A stretch of 64,000 nt of DNA. Origin: Tetragonia tetragonoides (lineage: Eukaryota > Streptophyta > Magnoliopsida > Caryophyllales > Aizoaceae). Position 1 is the stretch's first letter. The number at the start of each line of letters is the position of its first letter. The position numbers and the translations under genes were made by a program. The notes beneath the pieces are model-generated. The model saw only the letters and a program-made list of their open reading frames with translations. It ran no database searches and was not told where the DNA came from. Where the stretch lies: the NCBI GenBank assembly GCA_038025085.1, contig CM076147.1, positions 26,823,001 through 26,887,000 on the forward strand, read 5' to 3'. This document shows positions 34,635-46,146 of the stretch, in pieces.

Positions 34635-35332
34635 GTGTAATTACACTTGACCCAACGGGTCGACCCTAACCCGACCTGACCCGACCCACTAATTTGCGGG
34701 TTAAATGGGTTCGGGTACTTTTCGGGTTTGGAGTGAATTTCTCGCTGCCATGACCCTAAAAAAAGGGGTCGGGTCGGGTTTGCGGATCGGGTCAGCTTTT
34801 GACAGCTCTAGTTGTAGACGAACTGCAACTTCACTTTTTGATGACTTGGGAGTTGAGTTGGTGTTGGGGCAGAGCTTCGCCTCTGGATTTTTTTGCCTCT
34901 TTCTCTCCTAGGGTAGTCCCTATTTATAGTGGAGGGGGAGAGAGTTGTTGATGGGTTGAAGTCTCCAAAAGATAGAGTCATTCCCATTATCCAATGAAAA
35001 GATAATAATTTAGTAATTATCTTTTAGGTATTGAGAGATACCTCCATCACAAACTCTCCAAAAAGATAATTATCTCAAATTTAATTACGAAATAATAATT
35101 ATCTTTTAGTTTACATCATTCTATTAATTTAAATAGAAATTATCCTTTGAGGAGACATTTACTCTCATCTTTATGTGGGTCCTGGATGACACGTGACAAC
35201 CTCTAATTTGTCGGCTGCTTCAGTTTGAGATTACATATTGCTTTATTTTATTGGCCAGTCAAATTGTCAATAGTGGACCTTCCCTTGTCAGGTGGCGCAT
35301 TGTAATTGGCTGTCGATTTTTTCCCTTCTACA

Positions 35333-35345
35333 AATGCCCCCTCGA
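35333..35345 (-). promoter_or_regulatory. Polypurine tract of the gypsy element
   Basis: Read on the minus strand, CGAGGGGGCATTT abuts the 3' LTR start (TGTAGAAGGG), the usual gypsy arrangement. Confidence 0.8.
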
Positions 35346-36503
35346 GACTTGGCCACAGACACGATTTCAAGTGTTTTGAGTGGTCGAGTCTCGAACACCT
35401 GAACTTGAACTTGAACTTGTACCTGGACTTCTTTTCCTTTTTTTTTTCTTTTCATTTTTTTGAAAGATATTTGAGATTTTCACATTTGACAAGTTAAATG
35501 AGGGAGTAAATAAACCCAATTTTTTTTTTTGAATGAGTTCATCTCAATTTTCCGCTTGAATTTGGACAGCATACTCAAATGTAAGTATGAGTATTTTTTT
35601 TTTTTGGAAGTAAACACATACACACCCAATAAAATTTGCATGGGTATACTTACAATTTGCCAAATAAATTTGGAAAGCCATTGGAGCAATTTGTGGACTT
35701 TACCACTTGCTGATGTGAGCTGTAGCTTAGCTCTTCTTTTCTTTTCTTTTTTTTTTTCCACTTCTAATGTGATTGGGATTAGAAGCCTTGAAAGAACATA
35801 TTTGACTCCCCGTATACTTCTAATTTAAGTGACCAGAAGTTATATAACAAAACTTCCGTCCACAGCTGACCGAATGGACTTGAGGTCTGAGCTACAAATC
35901 TCATTCTTTTTTTCTTTTTCACTTTTGATATGCTCTTGGGAGTCTTGGATTAGAAGTTCCTGATGCTGAACGAACCAAGTGTAACCAGATCCAAACAAAA
36001 TCCTAGTATGACTCTGTATTTTGGAACCAGATACTATAAAAACAATATTTGCTTGAACAAAGTGAATTCTTTTTGATTGCAATGGCCGTGTGGATCTCAG
36101 CAACAACTTACATTATTGGCGTTGGCAAACCTTGCTTCGCGTATCCCGGAGACCAGATAGTTGATTCATCAAACCATGAATAAGGAGGCTTTGATTCTTG
36201 CTTTGAGAAATAGCCACGTAAAGCCCAAAATTTAGGTAAGACTTTTCCCTTTCTTTTTTTTGTTAGTGCTCCTTACCTCATAGATGTATCTCATGATTGA
36301 TAATTTAACCAAGAAAGCTTAAGTGCTGTGTCGCATGGAGTCTTCACCGGCTCTGTTGTTTCGGTAGAAGTCAAAATTGCCAAAGTGCCATGGTGCTGAA
36401 ATTTTTTATGGCTCCTAGATCAATGCTTTCCTTTTGGTTCATGAACTACACTAAACGAATAAGGTTAGCAATTTATTTGCTATGCGTCCAGATGATCACA
36501 AGA

Positions 36504-36561
<58 letters not shown>

Positions 36562-36844
36562 AGGTAAGACCGTAAGATACCGCCCCTCCCTTTTGTATTG
36601 CATTTTTCCGTTTTGTGTGTAGGGAGTGTATTGCATCTTCATTGTTACGGATTGATCTATTTTGAGTTTCTTGATCATATCGACAATGAGTCAAAGGCTT
36701 TGACCTTATTGCAAAGATAAGGCTCCCAATTGTGCTGACCTCTGTCATACAAGTCGACGGACCTATATTGGACCCATTCCTTGGCAGTTGTAGCCTTTTG
36801 GTGGACTTTCTTGACAATGATAAAAATATTTACAAAGTCATTTG
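35346..36844. other. Internal region of the gypsy element without coding sequence
   Basis: Where pol would be expected there are only short frames and homopolymers, including a 53-T run at 36507-36559 followed by GCAGGTAAG. I see no reverse transcriptase or integrase motif on either strand. Confidence 0.65.
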
Positions 36845-37130
36845 AAAGACTTTGACAAAGACTTTGGCAAAAATATCGAGAAAGATTTTGACAAAGATAT
36901 CGAGAAAGACTTTGACAAAGATATTGGCCAAGAGGTCGAGAAAGACTTTGACAAAGACATTGACAAAAGCGTCTAAGAAGACTTTGACAATGACAAAGGT
37001 AGAGACGTTGACAAAGTATTTGAGAAAGTCTGCTAGAGTGATGCTGAAAAAAACCTCAAGAGAGACATTGATAAAGGCCTTCTTAAAGACATCGAGGAAA
37101 GAGCTACCATCGACATCAACAAAGGATTCA
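36845..37130. repeat. Degenerate tandem array built on GACTTTGACAAAGA
   Basis: Words such as GACTTTGACAAAGATATCGA, GAGAAAGACTTTGACAAAGA and ACATTGACAAA recur at irregular 12-30-bp spacing. The plus-strand lysine/threonine-rich frame through it is a by-product of the repeat. Confidence 0.8.
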
Positions 37131-37430
37131 TGAACGGAAACTTCACCAACGGAACGTCTTCAACGGAGGCTTCTCCAAAAGAGGCGCCACCCAACGGAAC
37201 ACCATCAATGGAAGGTCATTAAAAGAGATTTCACTAATGGATGTCACCAACAGAGGCTTCACCAATGGAACGTCATCAACGGGGGCTTCACCAACGGAAT
37301 TGTCGCCAACGGAACGTCATCAACGAGGCTTCGCCAACATAATGACATCAACGAAGGCTACACCATCGGAAATGTCATCAATGGTGGTTGCACCAAAGGA
37401 AACGACATCAATGGCTCGTCACCAACTCTT
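37131..37430. repeat. Degenerate tandem array built on GGCTTCACCAACGGAACGTC
   Basis: Units of about 15 and 30 bp combining GGAACGTCATCAACG and GAGGCTTCACCAAC are repeated with many changes. Different in sequence from both neighbouring arrays. Confidence 0.8.
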
Positions 37431-37830
37431 TGAGATCGAGGGCTTCGCGCTTGATCTCGATCTTGGTCTTGAGAATTTTAATGTCAAATTGGATCAAAGG
37501 CTTGTTGCTTTCTCTGAAATCCACTAGACAACTTCTTTTCAACATTTTGATGACGGTTAAAGGCGAGAAAGTTTATTGGAGGTATAAGGACTCTATTGAA
37601 GCCAAGTTTCGTAGTCGATGTGAGGAACTTCACACATGATTATCACAAAACCGTCCAAGGTATCACCTCTTCTTCTTTTTTTTTTGGTTTGACTGTACTT
37701 GAATTTGATTTCAAGCTGCGTACTCAGAAACATTTAGTATTGCTATGAGATCAAGTCATAACGTAGTTCAAGATAGATTTTTTTTTTTAATTTACCGTTC
37801 ACAATTTATACTCTTGCGGGTCAGCAGTAT

Positions 37831-37833
<3 letters not shown>

Positions 37834-37903
<70 letters not shown>
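37834..37903. repeat. Poly-T/(TG)n microsatellite
   Basis: About 38 T followed by about 16 TG units, ending in TGCAGTTTTAGCTCTTGCTTAGGA, a sequence that recurs at 37951-37974 and in variant form near 39061. Confidence 0.9.
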
Positions 37904-37906
<3 letters not shown>

Positions 37907-38039
37907 TTTAGCTCTTGCTTAGGAATATTGAATTTTATTTTTTTTGTTGTGCAGTTTTAGCTCTTGCTTAGGAGCATGCAGGCTCTATGCCTCAAGAATT
38001 TGTTGTTGCTTGGCCTACACCAATTCTTTTTTTTGGTGA

Positions 38040-38990
38040 CGACTTGGTGTGCGAAAGCTTGCTCCAAGTCTCTTGAAGATTATACATGGACTTGGTGCGT
38101 GGAAGCTTTCTCCAAGTCTGTTGAAAACTTGAGGTAGACTTGGTGCATGGAAGCTTTCTCCAAGTTTCTTGAAGATTGTTCATGGACTTGGTGCGTGGAA
38201 GCTTACTCCAAGTTTTTTGAAGATTGTACGTGGACTTGGTGCGTGGAAGCTTTCTCCAAGTCTGTTGAAGATTTGAGGTAGACTTGGTGCGTGGAAGCTT
38301 TCTCCAAGTCTCTTGAAGATTGTACATGGACTTGGTGCGTGGAAGCTTACTCCAAGTCTTTTTGAAGATGGTACGTGGACTTGGTGCATGAAAGCTTTCT
38401 CCAAGTCTGTTGAAGATTTGAGGTAGACTTGGTGTGTGGAAACTTTCTCCAAGTCTCTTGAAGATTTGACGTGGACTTGGTGCGTGGAAGCTTTCTCCAA
38501 GTCTCCAAACTTGAAAATTTGAAGTAGACATGATGCTTGAAAGCTTTCTCCAAGTCTCCAAAGTTGAAAAATTTGAAGTAGACATGATGCTTGAAAGCTT
38601 TCTCCATATCTAATTTTTGAGGTGAACTTGGTGCTTGAGAGCTTTCTCCGGGTCTCTCTCCTTTGGTTTGAGCTTTGAAGTAGATCTGGTGCTTGAAAGC
38701 TTTCTCCAAATCTTTTACCTCAATTTCTGAAGTAGTCATGGTGCTTGAAAGCTTTCTCCATGCCCCATACTTGAAAGGTTGAAGTAGGCATGGTGCTTAG
38801 AAGCTTTCTCCATGTCTTTAGACTTGAAATTTTAAAGTAGACGTGGTGCTTGAGAGCTTTTTCCACGCCCTTAGACTTGCATATTTAAAGTAGACGCAGT
38901 GCCTTTGGGCTTTCTCTATGTCCTATTGTGCAATTTGATCCATTTCCTGGTGCTTGAGAGCTTTCTCCAGATCTTGCTTGGATGCTTGAG
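38040..38990 (-). repeat. 48-bp tandem array in the gag-only gypsy element
   Basis: The unit GACTTGGTGCGTGGAAGC plus TTTCTCCAAGTCT... repeats with exact 48-bp spacing at 38041, 38089, 38137 and on to about 38500, then more loosely to about 38990. As 48 is a multiple of three, the minus strand carries open frames of 16-residue repeats (TWRKLPRTKSTSNLQQ-like, frames 37992-38585 and 38180-38500). Whether it was ever translated is unknown. Many copies differ by point changes. Confidence 0.92.
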
Positions 38991-39208
38991 GTTGACTTAG
39001 CGCTAGTGAGCTTTCCCCAAGCCTTCATATTTGCTTGTCTTTGTTGCTTTGGTTTTTATTTGCAGTTTAAACTCATGCTTAGGAGCTTTTGGTTTTGCCA
39101 TTGGAATTTGGCATCATCTTGACAACTTTTTCACTTGAATGAGGTCACTCTTTCATGTCTTGCCCCCATAGTGAAAGTGACAGTTGACATAGACTTTGAT
39201 CATGTCCT

Positions 39209-40614
39209 TTATGGAGATTGTGGCTTGGTTGACGTCCCTAGAGAGTCACCATCTTCATTATCTTCATCTGAAGAAGAATATCTTCCATGGTTGATGACTG
39301 TAGGATCCATTCCCACAAAGTCATCATCTTTGTCTGGAGAAGCATAACCTCCACGATTGGCGATTGTAAGCTCCATGTCGTGAGCTCGAGTCACCAACTC
39401 TTGAATGACTTTGGCTTCACACCCTTCAAGATATAGAGGAAATCCCAATTCATCCCTTGAATGCACATCTCGACAGCGGATGTCTTCGTCAAGTGATCTT
39501 TACATTGAAGACTCAGTGAGCGCCACCGATTAATGAACTCGACGACTGGCTCATTCTGCAATTGTGTAGTTGCAGTAAGCTCCGTCATACTCACTACGCG
39601 GCGAGTGCTATAGAAGCGATTTAGAAATTCACCTTCCATTTGCCCCCAATTGTCGATGGAGTTAGGGGTTAAATCGGAGTACCAATCAAAAGCCATGCCT
39701 TTGAGGGAGCGTACAAATTGCTTCACCAATAAGTCGCCTTCCTTACCACCATTGTTGCATGTCTCGATGAAGTGGGCAATATGTTGCTTAGGATTGCCTT
39801 TTCCATCGAATTGTGAAAACTTCGGAGGTTTGTATCCAGCAGGCATGCGCAAAACATCAATCCTCTTTGTGTATGGCTTGATGTAGTGTTGGCTTCCTTG
39901 AGTATCACCACCAATTTGCATCTTGACAGCACTTGTTATCATCTCCTGAATTTGTTGGATGGTGAATGTGCTAGAAAGAGACTTTTCCTTCTTCTTGCTT
40001 TGTTTGGAGTGCACAGACTCATCACTGCTACTTGCTCTCTTACTTTCAGAAGATTCACTCGTCTTTTTCTTTTCCAATTTCTTGGTCAAGGCGGCAATTT
40101 CTTCACTTTGACGGTCAATCTTAGCGTCCTTCTCCTTACTTTCTTTGGAGAGTTCCTCAAGCTGCAACTTCATGCTTGCTAATTGCTCCTCCAAAGTGTT
40201 TGCCTCAATCGTCATGACAGAAACAATAGGATTTGAGAAATCCTTTTGTTGCTGTGTCCATGAATCAAGATTTGGTGAAGAAGCAAATAAATCACCGTTG
40301 AAGTAGACATATTCCTCGTAAAAAGGTGATGTCAACAGAGGACTCGTGTGGATGTGACGCTTATCACGTACAACATCCAGAGTTTTCTTCAATGATGATG
40401 ACGCGATTTGTCTTCTCTCAACAATAGATTTGGTGTTGAACGAAGGACCTTTGTGTGATTTTGTAGGAATTCAAGTAGATGGCGGTGAAGGAGCATCAAC
40501 AACATCCTTCGTCATACTTTTAGCGGCAAAAGCAACTGCAACACTTGTGGATCTTTGAGAGGAAGACCCAGCCGATTTTCTTAGGCCTCCAAAAGTCTTC
40601 TTCTTTTGGATCAT
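39209..40614 (-). pseudogene. Ty3/gypsy gag, broken by a TGA and a frameshift
   Basis: From ATG 40614 the frame has a basic Ser-rich start, a TGA at 40471-40473 (CGA to TGA is the simplest explanation), then 333 more codons. These include a Glu/Lys coiled-coil stretch (LEEQLASMKLQLEELSKESK) and the retrotransposon gag core: PPKFSQFDGKGNPKQHIAHF, FDWYSDLTPNSIDNWGQ, FLNRFYSTRR, FINRWRSLSLQCKD and MCIQGMNW. A frameshift near 39440 moves the conserved ELVTRAHDMELTIANRGG tail into another frame, ending near 39209. In gypsy elements it builds the virus-like particle. No protease or pol is fused to it or follows it. Confidence 0.93.
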
Positions 40615-40671
40615 CGTTCTCTTTGGTAGAGGTGATGTAGTTTTGTGGAGAAAGAGATGAGGGGTAGAGAT

Positions 40672-40694
40672 AGTCCCACCGGGTGTGCCAAAAA
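40672..40694 (-). promoter_or_regulatory. Primer-binding site of the gypsy element
   Basis: Read on the minus strand, TTTTTGGCACACCCGGTGGG follows the 5' LTR by two bases. It is the familiar plant gypsy type TTTGGCACGCCCGGTGG with a small change. Confidence 0.85.
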
Positions 40695-40696
40695 TT

Positions 40697-41622
40697 TGTA
40701 GACACAAATTATGCGTCTGAAACAAATAACAAAGTCAAAATATGTGAACAAATATCAATTTGTATTTATCATTGAATTTGGGTTACAATCTCTATTTATT
40801 CTCTATTTAGCAAAGAACATAAAAATCCCCTGATTCGATCTCCACTTTGATTTGGTGACGATTCACGAACTAGAACTGTAGATCGCAAACGTCGATTTGA
40901 TTTGGTGAACAAGGGCTAATTAAGGCTTGATCTCGTTCAAAAGATTGATTTGTTGATGCGGACTTTGAGTTGAGGGTCGATACACTCGATCTTGACTTGA
41001 ATTAGATTCGAGGGTCTAGGCTTGATCTCGAATGCAAGCTTTAAGTTGGAGAAGAACCCTTGATTGATGAGTTGAGAGTCTTTAATGGAGATCTTCGGTT
41101 GTAGACGAACTGCAACTTCACCTTTTGATGACTTGGGAGTCTTTGAGTTGGTGTTGGGGCAGAGCTTCGCCTCTGGATTTTTTGCCTCTTTCTCTCTTAG
41201 GGGTTGTCCCTATTTATAGTGGAGGGGGAGAGAGTTGTTGATGGGTTGAAGTCTCCAAAAGATAGAGTCATTCCCATTATCCAATGAAAAGATAATAATT
41301 TAGTAATTATCTTTTAGATATTGAGAGTTACCTCCATCACAAACTCTCCAAAAAGATAATTATCTCCAATTTAATTAGGAAATAATAATTATCTTTTAGT
41401 TTAGATCATTCTATTAATTTAAATAGAAATTATCCTTTGAGGAGACATTTACTCTCATCTTTATGTGGGTTCTGGATGACACGTGACAACCTCTAATTTG
41501 TCGGCTGCTTCAGTTTGAGATGACATATGGCTTTATTTTATTGGCCAATTAAATTGTCAATAGTGGACCTTCCCTTGTCAGGTGACGCATTGTAATTGGC
41601 TGACGATTTTTTGCCTTATACA
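40697..41622 (-). repeat. 5' LTR of the gypsy element (926 bp)
   Basis: Intact partner of the left LTR. It holds the hAT empty site GGTTGTAGACGAACTG at 41098-41113. On the minus strand CTATAAATAGGGAC (about 41208-41221) is a clear TATA box. Confidence 0.93.
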
Positions 41623-42715
41623 GACACTTATCAAGCTAACATTGTCTTGCTAAGTTTTGTTTACAAGGAATCAGGAACAGAACAAGAACGGAATCAAGAA
41701 CATTGTGACTGATAATCTTAATTAATATTGATGCAATGAAGATTGATTCAAGAACAGCATGGCATGAAGTTGGAAGTTGGAGCTTTATTGTATTTATTAG
41801 ACTTCATGTAAGAGAGTCGTGCTTGAGTCTTTGAGGTTGGATTCGAAGGTACAGTTGGTAACAGATGAAGTAACAGTGCGTGAGTTACCAAGTATTCTTG
41901 AGTACCTAAGTTCTATACATGTATTTATGAAAACGATTTTAAAGAGTTTTTCTTTATAAAAATAACTTTATTAAAATTATTTTCAGAATTATCTTTTAGT
42001 ACTCAATACTAAATAAATGAGTTTTATTTAGGAAATCTTTTTTAAAAGAAGTCTAGTAGGATTAGAACTGTTTGTTTTATGGAAAGTCTATTTGGGTTGG
42101 AAAACAAACTATTGTGTTTTAATCCTAATTGATTTCTAGGTTGATTTAGGTTGCCTATATAAACCAATGTTTACAGACTTTATCAGTGACGAAATCACAG
42201 AGCAAAAAGGGGATATTTATTGAGTGATTTCATAAGAGGCATCCTGGTTGTTACTGCACGAGTTACCCTTACTATTACCTTGGAATTCCTCTTGATACTT
42301 GAGCACGGTTTCTCATAAGGTTTGATTGTACCACTCTAGCTTATTGAGAAGCATATTAGTAAGATTTGTTTGTTTAGAGTACGGCTATCATAGTAGGTAG
42401 TTTGTTTTTTGGGTTCAGGGTTGAATTCAGGAAATACGACTCAACGGTAGATTAGGGTCTATTGTATTGAGTTTGGTTTACGGCTCTTAGTGGAGTTTGA
42501 AAAATCCCCCAGGGTCGTGGTTTTACTTCTTGGTTGTTGAGCTCAAGACGGTTTCCACGTAAAAATCTGTGTCTCTTTATTTATTGCTTTGTTATATTGC
42601 TTTGCTATTAACAACTTAGTAATTAATAGGTTAATAGATTGTGCGAAAAATTTGAATAACTCCATAAGACTCAATTCATCCCCCTCTTGAGTCTATCCTT
42701 GAGTATAACAGGATG

Positions 42716-43524
42716 GATAAAAAGGCTCAGGTTGAATCATTTGACATCTCTAGTAAACTGAATGTCTTGATTACTCCGGTGTCATTCGTACTTATTGGTT
42801 CAAGAATAGAAAAATGTACTGTAGTACTTTTTATTAATAAATAAATGGTTGCCTTTGTTTAATGTCAGTAATTACTTAATTGTTTGCTTCGAATTATGCA
42901 ACGCAGCAACATTATGGTCTATGTTGTTTTTAAGATGAAAGGGTCTTCAATTGTTCGATTATGTGCTACCTGGATGGAATTGAAGAATTTTAGCTGCATA
43001 ACCAAATGTGAAGATGTCCTGTTTCTTGTGTAAAATTGGCCATTATAGTATTACTGTTTAAAGGAATAGAAGATAATCCATCATATTCATTTGACTGGCT
43101 GAAAGATAGAAATGGGTTATTTTCTCTAGACATTACTACATGAGACAAAAGTATGCCTTATTATTATTACAATTCAATTACAGAACTTGGTGCTTGTTTG
43201 GTTAACCAAGGGAAGTACTAACTCATGGCAAGTAGAAGTTCATGGAAAGTGCCTGTATTGTTTGGTTGAGCAAAGGACTCCAATTTTATGGGAGTTGATG
43301 TGGGTAGATCTACTTACCAAGGTGAAGTTTGGTAAGCAACTTCATTTGGGGAATTCAAATTGGAAATTTACGTGTTTTTTTTGTCAACCAAACAAGATGA
43401 AATTTACAGTACCCACAAAATAGCGCGCGATTCCTGTGTTTTTCAAGTGACAACGATTCTTAATCTGTTCCTATGCAAATCCACTGGGAACTTATTAGTT
43501 CAATGCAACAAGTTCTGAAATGAT
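42716..43524. other. Spacer between nested transposons and the UGT, with a candidate MITE
   Basis: 43187-43403 may be a MITE: CTTGTTTGGTTAACCAA on the left faces TTGTCAACCAAACAAG on the right, but the target site is not clear. Nothing else is recognised. Confidence 0.4.
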
Positions 43525-46021
43525 TCAAAGGGATAAAAGGTAACTAGTGAGCTTCTCTAAAGACTTGTATGAAGAGCCACCTTCCATGAGACACAGCCTT
43601 GCCTTCTCCTTCAAAGCTGTGCTTCTGTTTCTCATCTCAATGCCTTCTTTCACCATCAGTCTTCCAATTATGGTCGCTATTTCGTCCCTAGTTGTCCCCT
43701 TCTCCAACTGCAACCCAACTTTCCAATTGTCGCTTACAAGCCTTGCGTTCGTTGCTTGGTCACCAAAGAAGGGCCGGCAAATCATTGGCACCCCTCCGCG
43801 TATGCTCTCCACAGTTGAATTCCAACCACAGTGAGTCCAAAACCCTCCAACAGCAGAATGGGCCAGAACCTCTTGCTGAGGTGCCCATTCGACAATCTTC
43901 CCTCTACCACTCACCTTATCCAAGTAACCCTCTGGCCACGGATAATTTGCGTTCGCGCCTTGAATCAAGTTAGCGCGAACCACCCACAAGAAAGGTTGCA
44001 TGCTGTCGGCCAGTCCCCAAGCTATCTCCTGAAACTCAGCCTCGCTTATTGCTGCAACAGTCCCAAAACTCACTTAGAGTACACACTTGGGTGCTTGTGA
44101 GTTCAGCCAGGATATGGAACTTTTGTCTTGTGTCGATAGGCTACCTGCAGAAGTTGGTGAATAACTGTGTAATGGACCAATTGGGAAGACAGGCACAGGA
44201 AGGACTTCCTGGAGTTTCGCTAGCGAGGAAGCTTCAAGTTCCTCAAACGTATTGCTTATGATTCCTTGAAAAGTCTTCATTTCTTTAGCATAGGTACTAA
44301 GTAGTTCGCGCTGTGGCTCTGGAGGGAGGTCTTTCACTTTGAAAGGTTGAAGTTCCGGCAACGGTTCTTCTAATTTATTCTCTGAAACATGAGACAGGGA
44401 TCTGTAGGTTAATGAAATGAAAACGGAATCGCATACAGAGGAGTGATCATCACTAGACAACTTGAACTAGAAGTTAACACTGTTTGTTTCTTGTCACCTC
44501 TTTTCAGGGAAAATTTCAGTTCTGACTTTTAAGGGAAATTTAAAGTACCCTTTAATTTGGAGATTTTTCTTGCTAAACATTACAAACTCAAAGTAAATGC
44601 ATTCAGTCACTAAGTATGCTGTAATACTGAGGAACACTGTAGAGAGGCTTCTCCTGTTCAAAATCAGCAAAACGCGAATAGTATCTTTTCATCACTTCCA
44701 TCTGTCTATGCATGATTTGGGGTGCTTTCATTTAATCACTATAGAAATGCTTTGGACATGTGGTTTAGCTGTTTAGGACATGATCAGCATCATTTATATG
44801 TCATTATGACATTATCTAATAATACCAAGCCTTCAGGGCATCTGCTGTGATGTTGTGGAACTATGCCTATATGACCATGGCATGTAGAAATCCTTGAATC
44901 TGATCTTCAAGAAATTAGAAAATGCTGTATTACTGGCGCTTGATACAAGATTGAAGTTGACTAATGATTCTGATGGGTCATGGGAGTGGAAGCTGCATAT
45001 AGAACTATGGAAAACAATTGGGTTTTCTTGGGGTAAGAATTCCTAGTGAGCTGATCATTGCTCACCCACAGCCATAGGTAATATAAGATACACAAAAACT
45101 CATATGAGGATGCCTCATGCATGAGGCGTGATATCTATGACTATGAGCACTAAATTGATATCATCGTGAATGATGAAAAGTGATACCTCATACATGAGAC
45201 CGCCTTATAAAAAAATTTTTGTATAAGATAATGCCTTACAATAGAGTTGACCCGATCCAACAACCTGACACTAACCCAACCCGAACTTGACCCTATTCTA
45301 TTTTTCTCCCTATAAAAAGTCGTTTCCTTTCATCCCATCTGTTTTTGATTTGTTTTACCACTAACCCTGAAATATAACATGAACCCAACCTGTTAACCCG
45401 AATTGTCAGGCCTCTATATCCATGTTATGACTTACATACATTTCAATAAATAAAAAACCCAAAAACATTAAAAAAACAAAAAAGAAAACAAAAAAAAAAA
45501 ATTCTAAGATTTTAAGGTTTTGAAAGTACCTTGGAGAGGGAGATAGCCCTTTTCTCGCAAAAGGGGCAAATAAGAATACAGTAACAAAGACGACATGCTA
45601 CCAGTCCTCAGTGCAATCCTGGGTAAGTTGAAGCTACCAGCAACAGCTGCAGTGAACTTCCACATAGGATCTGCAATCAAGCAAGCTATAGGCTCTTTTT
45701 CTGTAACACTATCACTCAATATCTGTGACAAGCAATCCCTGAATGGCTCTAAGCATCTTGTATTGAGGTCAGAGAAGAATTTCATATCATTAGATTGAGA
45801 TATTGGTATTTCAGGCCAACCATCATCAATGAAGCTGAATTTTAAGTGTGGGAAATTGGTAGGATCTGGAGATTTATAAAGGGTATGGATTATTGTTATG
45901 GAGAAACCTTTAGTGTGGAGGATTTTAGCTAAATGGAGCATTGGTGTTATGTGGCCTTGAAGTGGGAGAGGGAATAATAGTAATCTACGCCTGGCTTGCT
46001 CTGCTGGTTCATACTTTCCAT
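43525..46021 (-). pseudogene. UGT76-like UDP-glycosyltransferase, two exons, broken
   Basis: Exon 1 (46021-45530) holds LLLFPLPLQGHITPMLHLAK and most of the acceptor domain. Its reading frame joins the ATG at 46021 only if one base is restored in ATGGAAAGTATG. Donor is AAG|GTACTT at 45530, acceptor TTTCAG|AGAATAA at 44381, and the join gives an open frame. Exon 2 (44381-43525) has the donor domain with WVVRANL and the PSPG box from WAPQQEVLAHSAVGGFWTHC to FGDQATNARLVSDNWKVGL. A TAA at 44074-44076 sits in the conserved strand before VSFGTVAAIS, where the family has an aromatic residue. Two lesions, with catalytic His and PSPG kept, suggest a recently dead gene. The 1.15-kb intron contains a hAT-like MITE. 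Family members glucosylate small plant metabolites using UDP-sugar. Confidence 0.88.
45244..45414. mobile_element. Small hAT-like MITE in the UGT intron
   Basis: TAGAGTTGACCCGATCC on the left and CCCGAATTGTCAGGCCTCTA on the right resemble the TAGAGCTGTCAAA ends with GACCCG subterminal repeats. I could not find a clean TSD. Confidence 0.45.
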
Positions 46022-46146
46022 TGCAGATCTTAATGGTTAATTCCTAGAGCTAACTATTGCTTGGAAATTTAGTTTAGTTTATATTGGTGTCTTTCGCACA
46101 GTTGATGACTCCTAATCAAGAAGGTTCCCGACACATGTGATGCAAG

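Larger units (their letters stand above)
30912..34810 (-). mobile_element. hAT transposon, 3899 bp, complete but inactive
   Basis: The terminal inverted repeats are TAGAGCTGTCAAA at both ends and the 8-bp TSD GTTGTAGA is perfect (30904-30911 and 34811-34818). The homologous LTR at 41099-41106 contains a single GTTGTAGA and no insertion, which proves the borders. Both subterminal regions are rich in GGGTCGGGTC/GACCCGACCC. A transposase of the zinc-finger BED type is encoded on the minus strand. A 37-bp poly-A run lies at 34597-34633. Confidence 0.96.
30503..35332 (-). repeat. 3' LTR of the gypsy element (interrupted by hAT)
   Basis: The sequence outside 30912-34818 is nearly the same as the 40697-41622 LTR, with scattered substitutions. 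The hAT insertion lies about 409 bp from its left end. Confidence 0.93.
30503..41622 (-). mobile_element. Ty3/gypsy retrotransposon with gag but no pol
   Basis: The LTRs at 30503-35332 (with hAT inside; about 923 bp without it) and 40697-41622 (926 bp) end in TGTAGACAC and CTACA/ATACA on this strand. The TSD GACAC is perfect (30498-30502 and 41623-41627). Read on the minus strand the order is 5' LTR, PBS, gag, about 3.8 kb of tandem arrays, PPT, 3' LTR. I find no protease, reverse transcriptase or integrase, so it must have depended on a helper element. It is inserted in the copia-like solo LTR and was later invaded by a hAT transposon. Confidence 0.93.
30461..42710. mobile_element. Copia-like solo LTR (about 1.1 kb), split by a gypsy element
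   Basis: The ends are TGTTGAGCTATGATG...GAGTATAACA with a perfect TSD GGATG (30456-30460 and 42711-42715). Taking out the gypsy element at 30503-41622 and one of its TSD copies leaves about 1125 bp without genes. The run TCATCCCCCTCTTGAGTC near the right end is typical of copia LTR ends in plants, so the superfamily is an inference. Only 42 bp of it lie to the left of the insertion. Confidence 0.85.

Noticed and set aside
36473..36817. Poly-Lys frame
   Set aside because: Caused by the 53-T homopolymer.
38040..38990. Regular 48-bp repeats resembling a CRISPR array
   Set aside because: The units are contiguous without unique spacers, drift in sequence, and lie in a plant retrotransposon.
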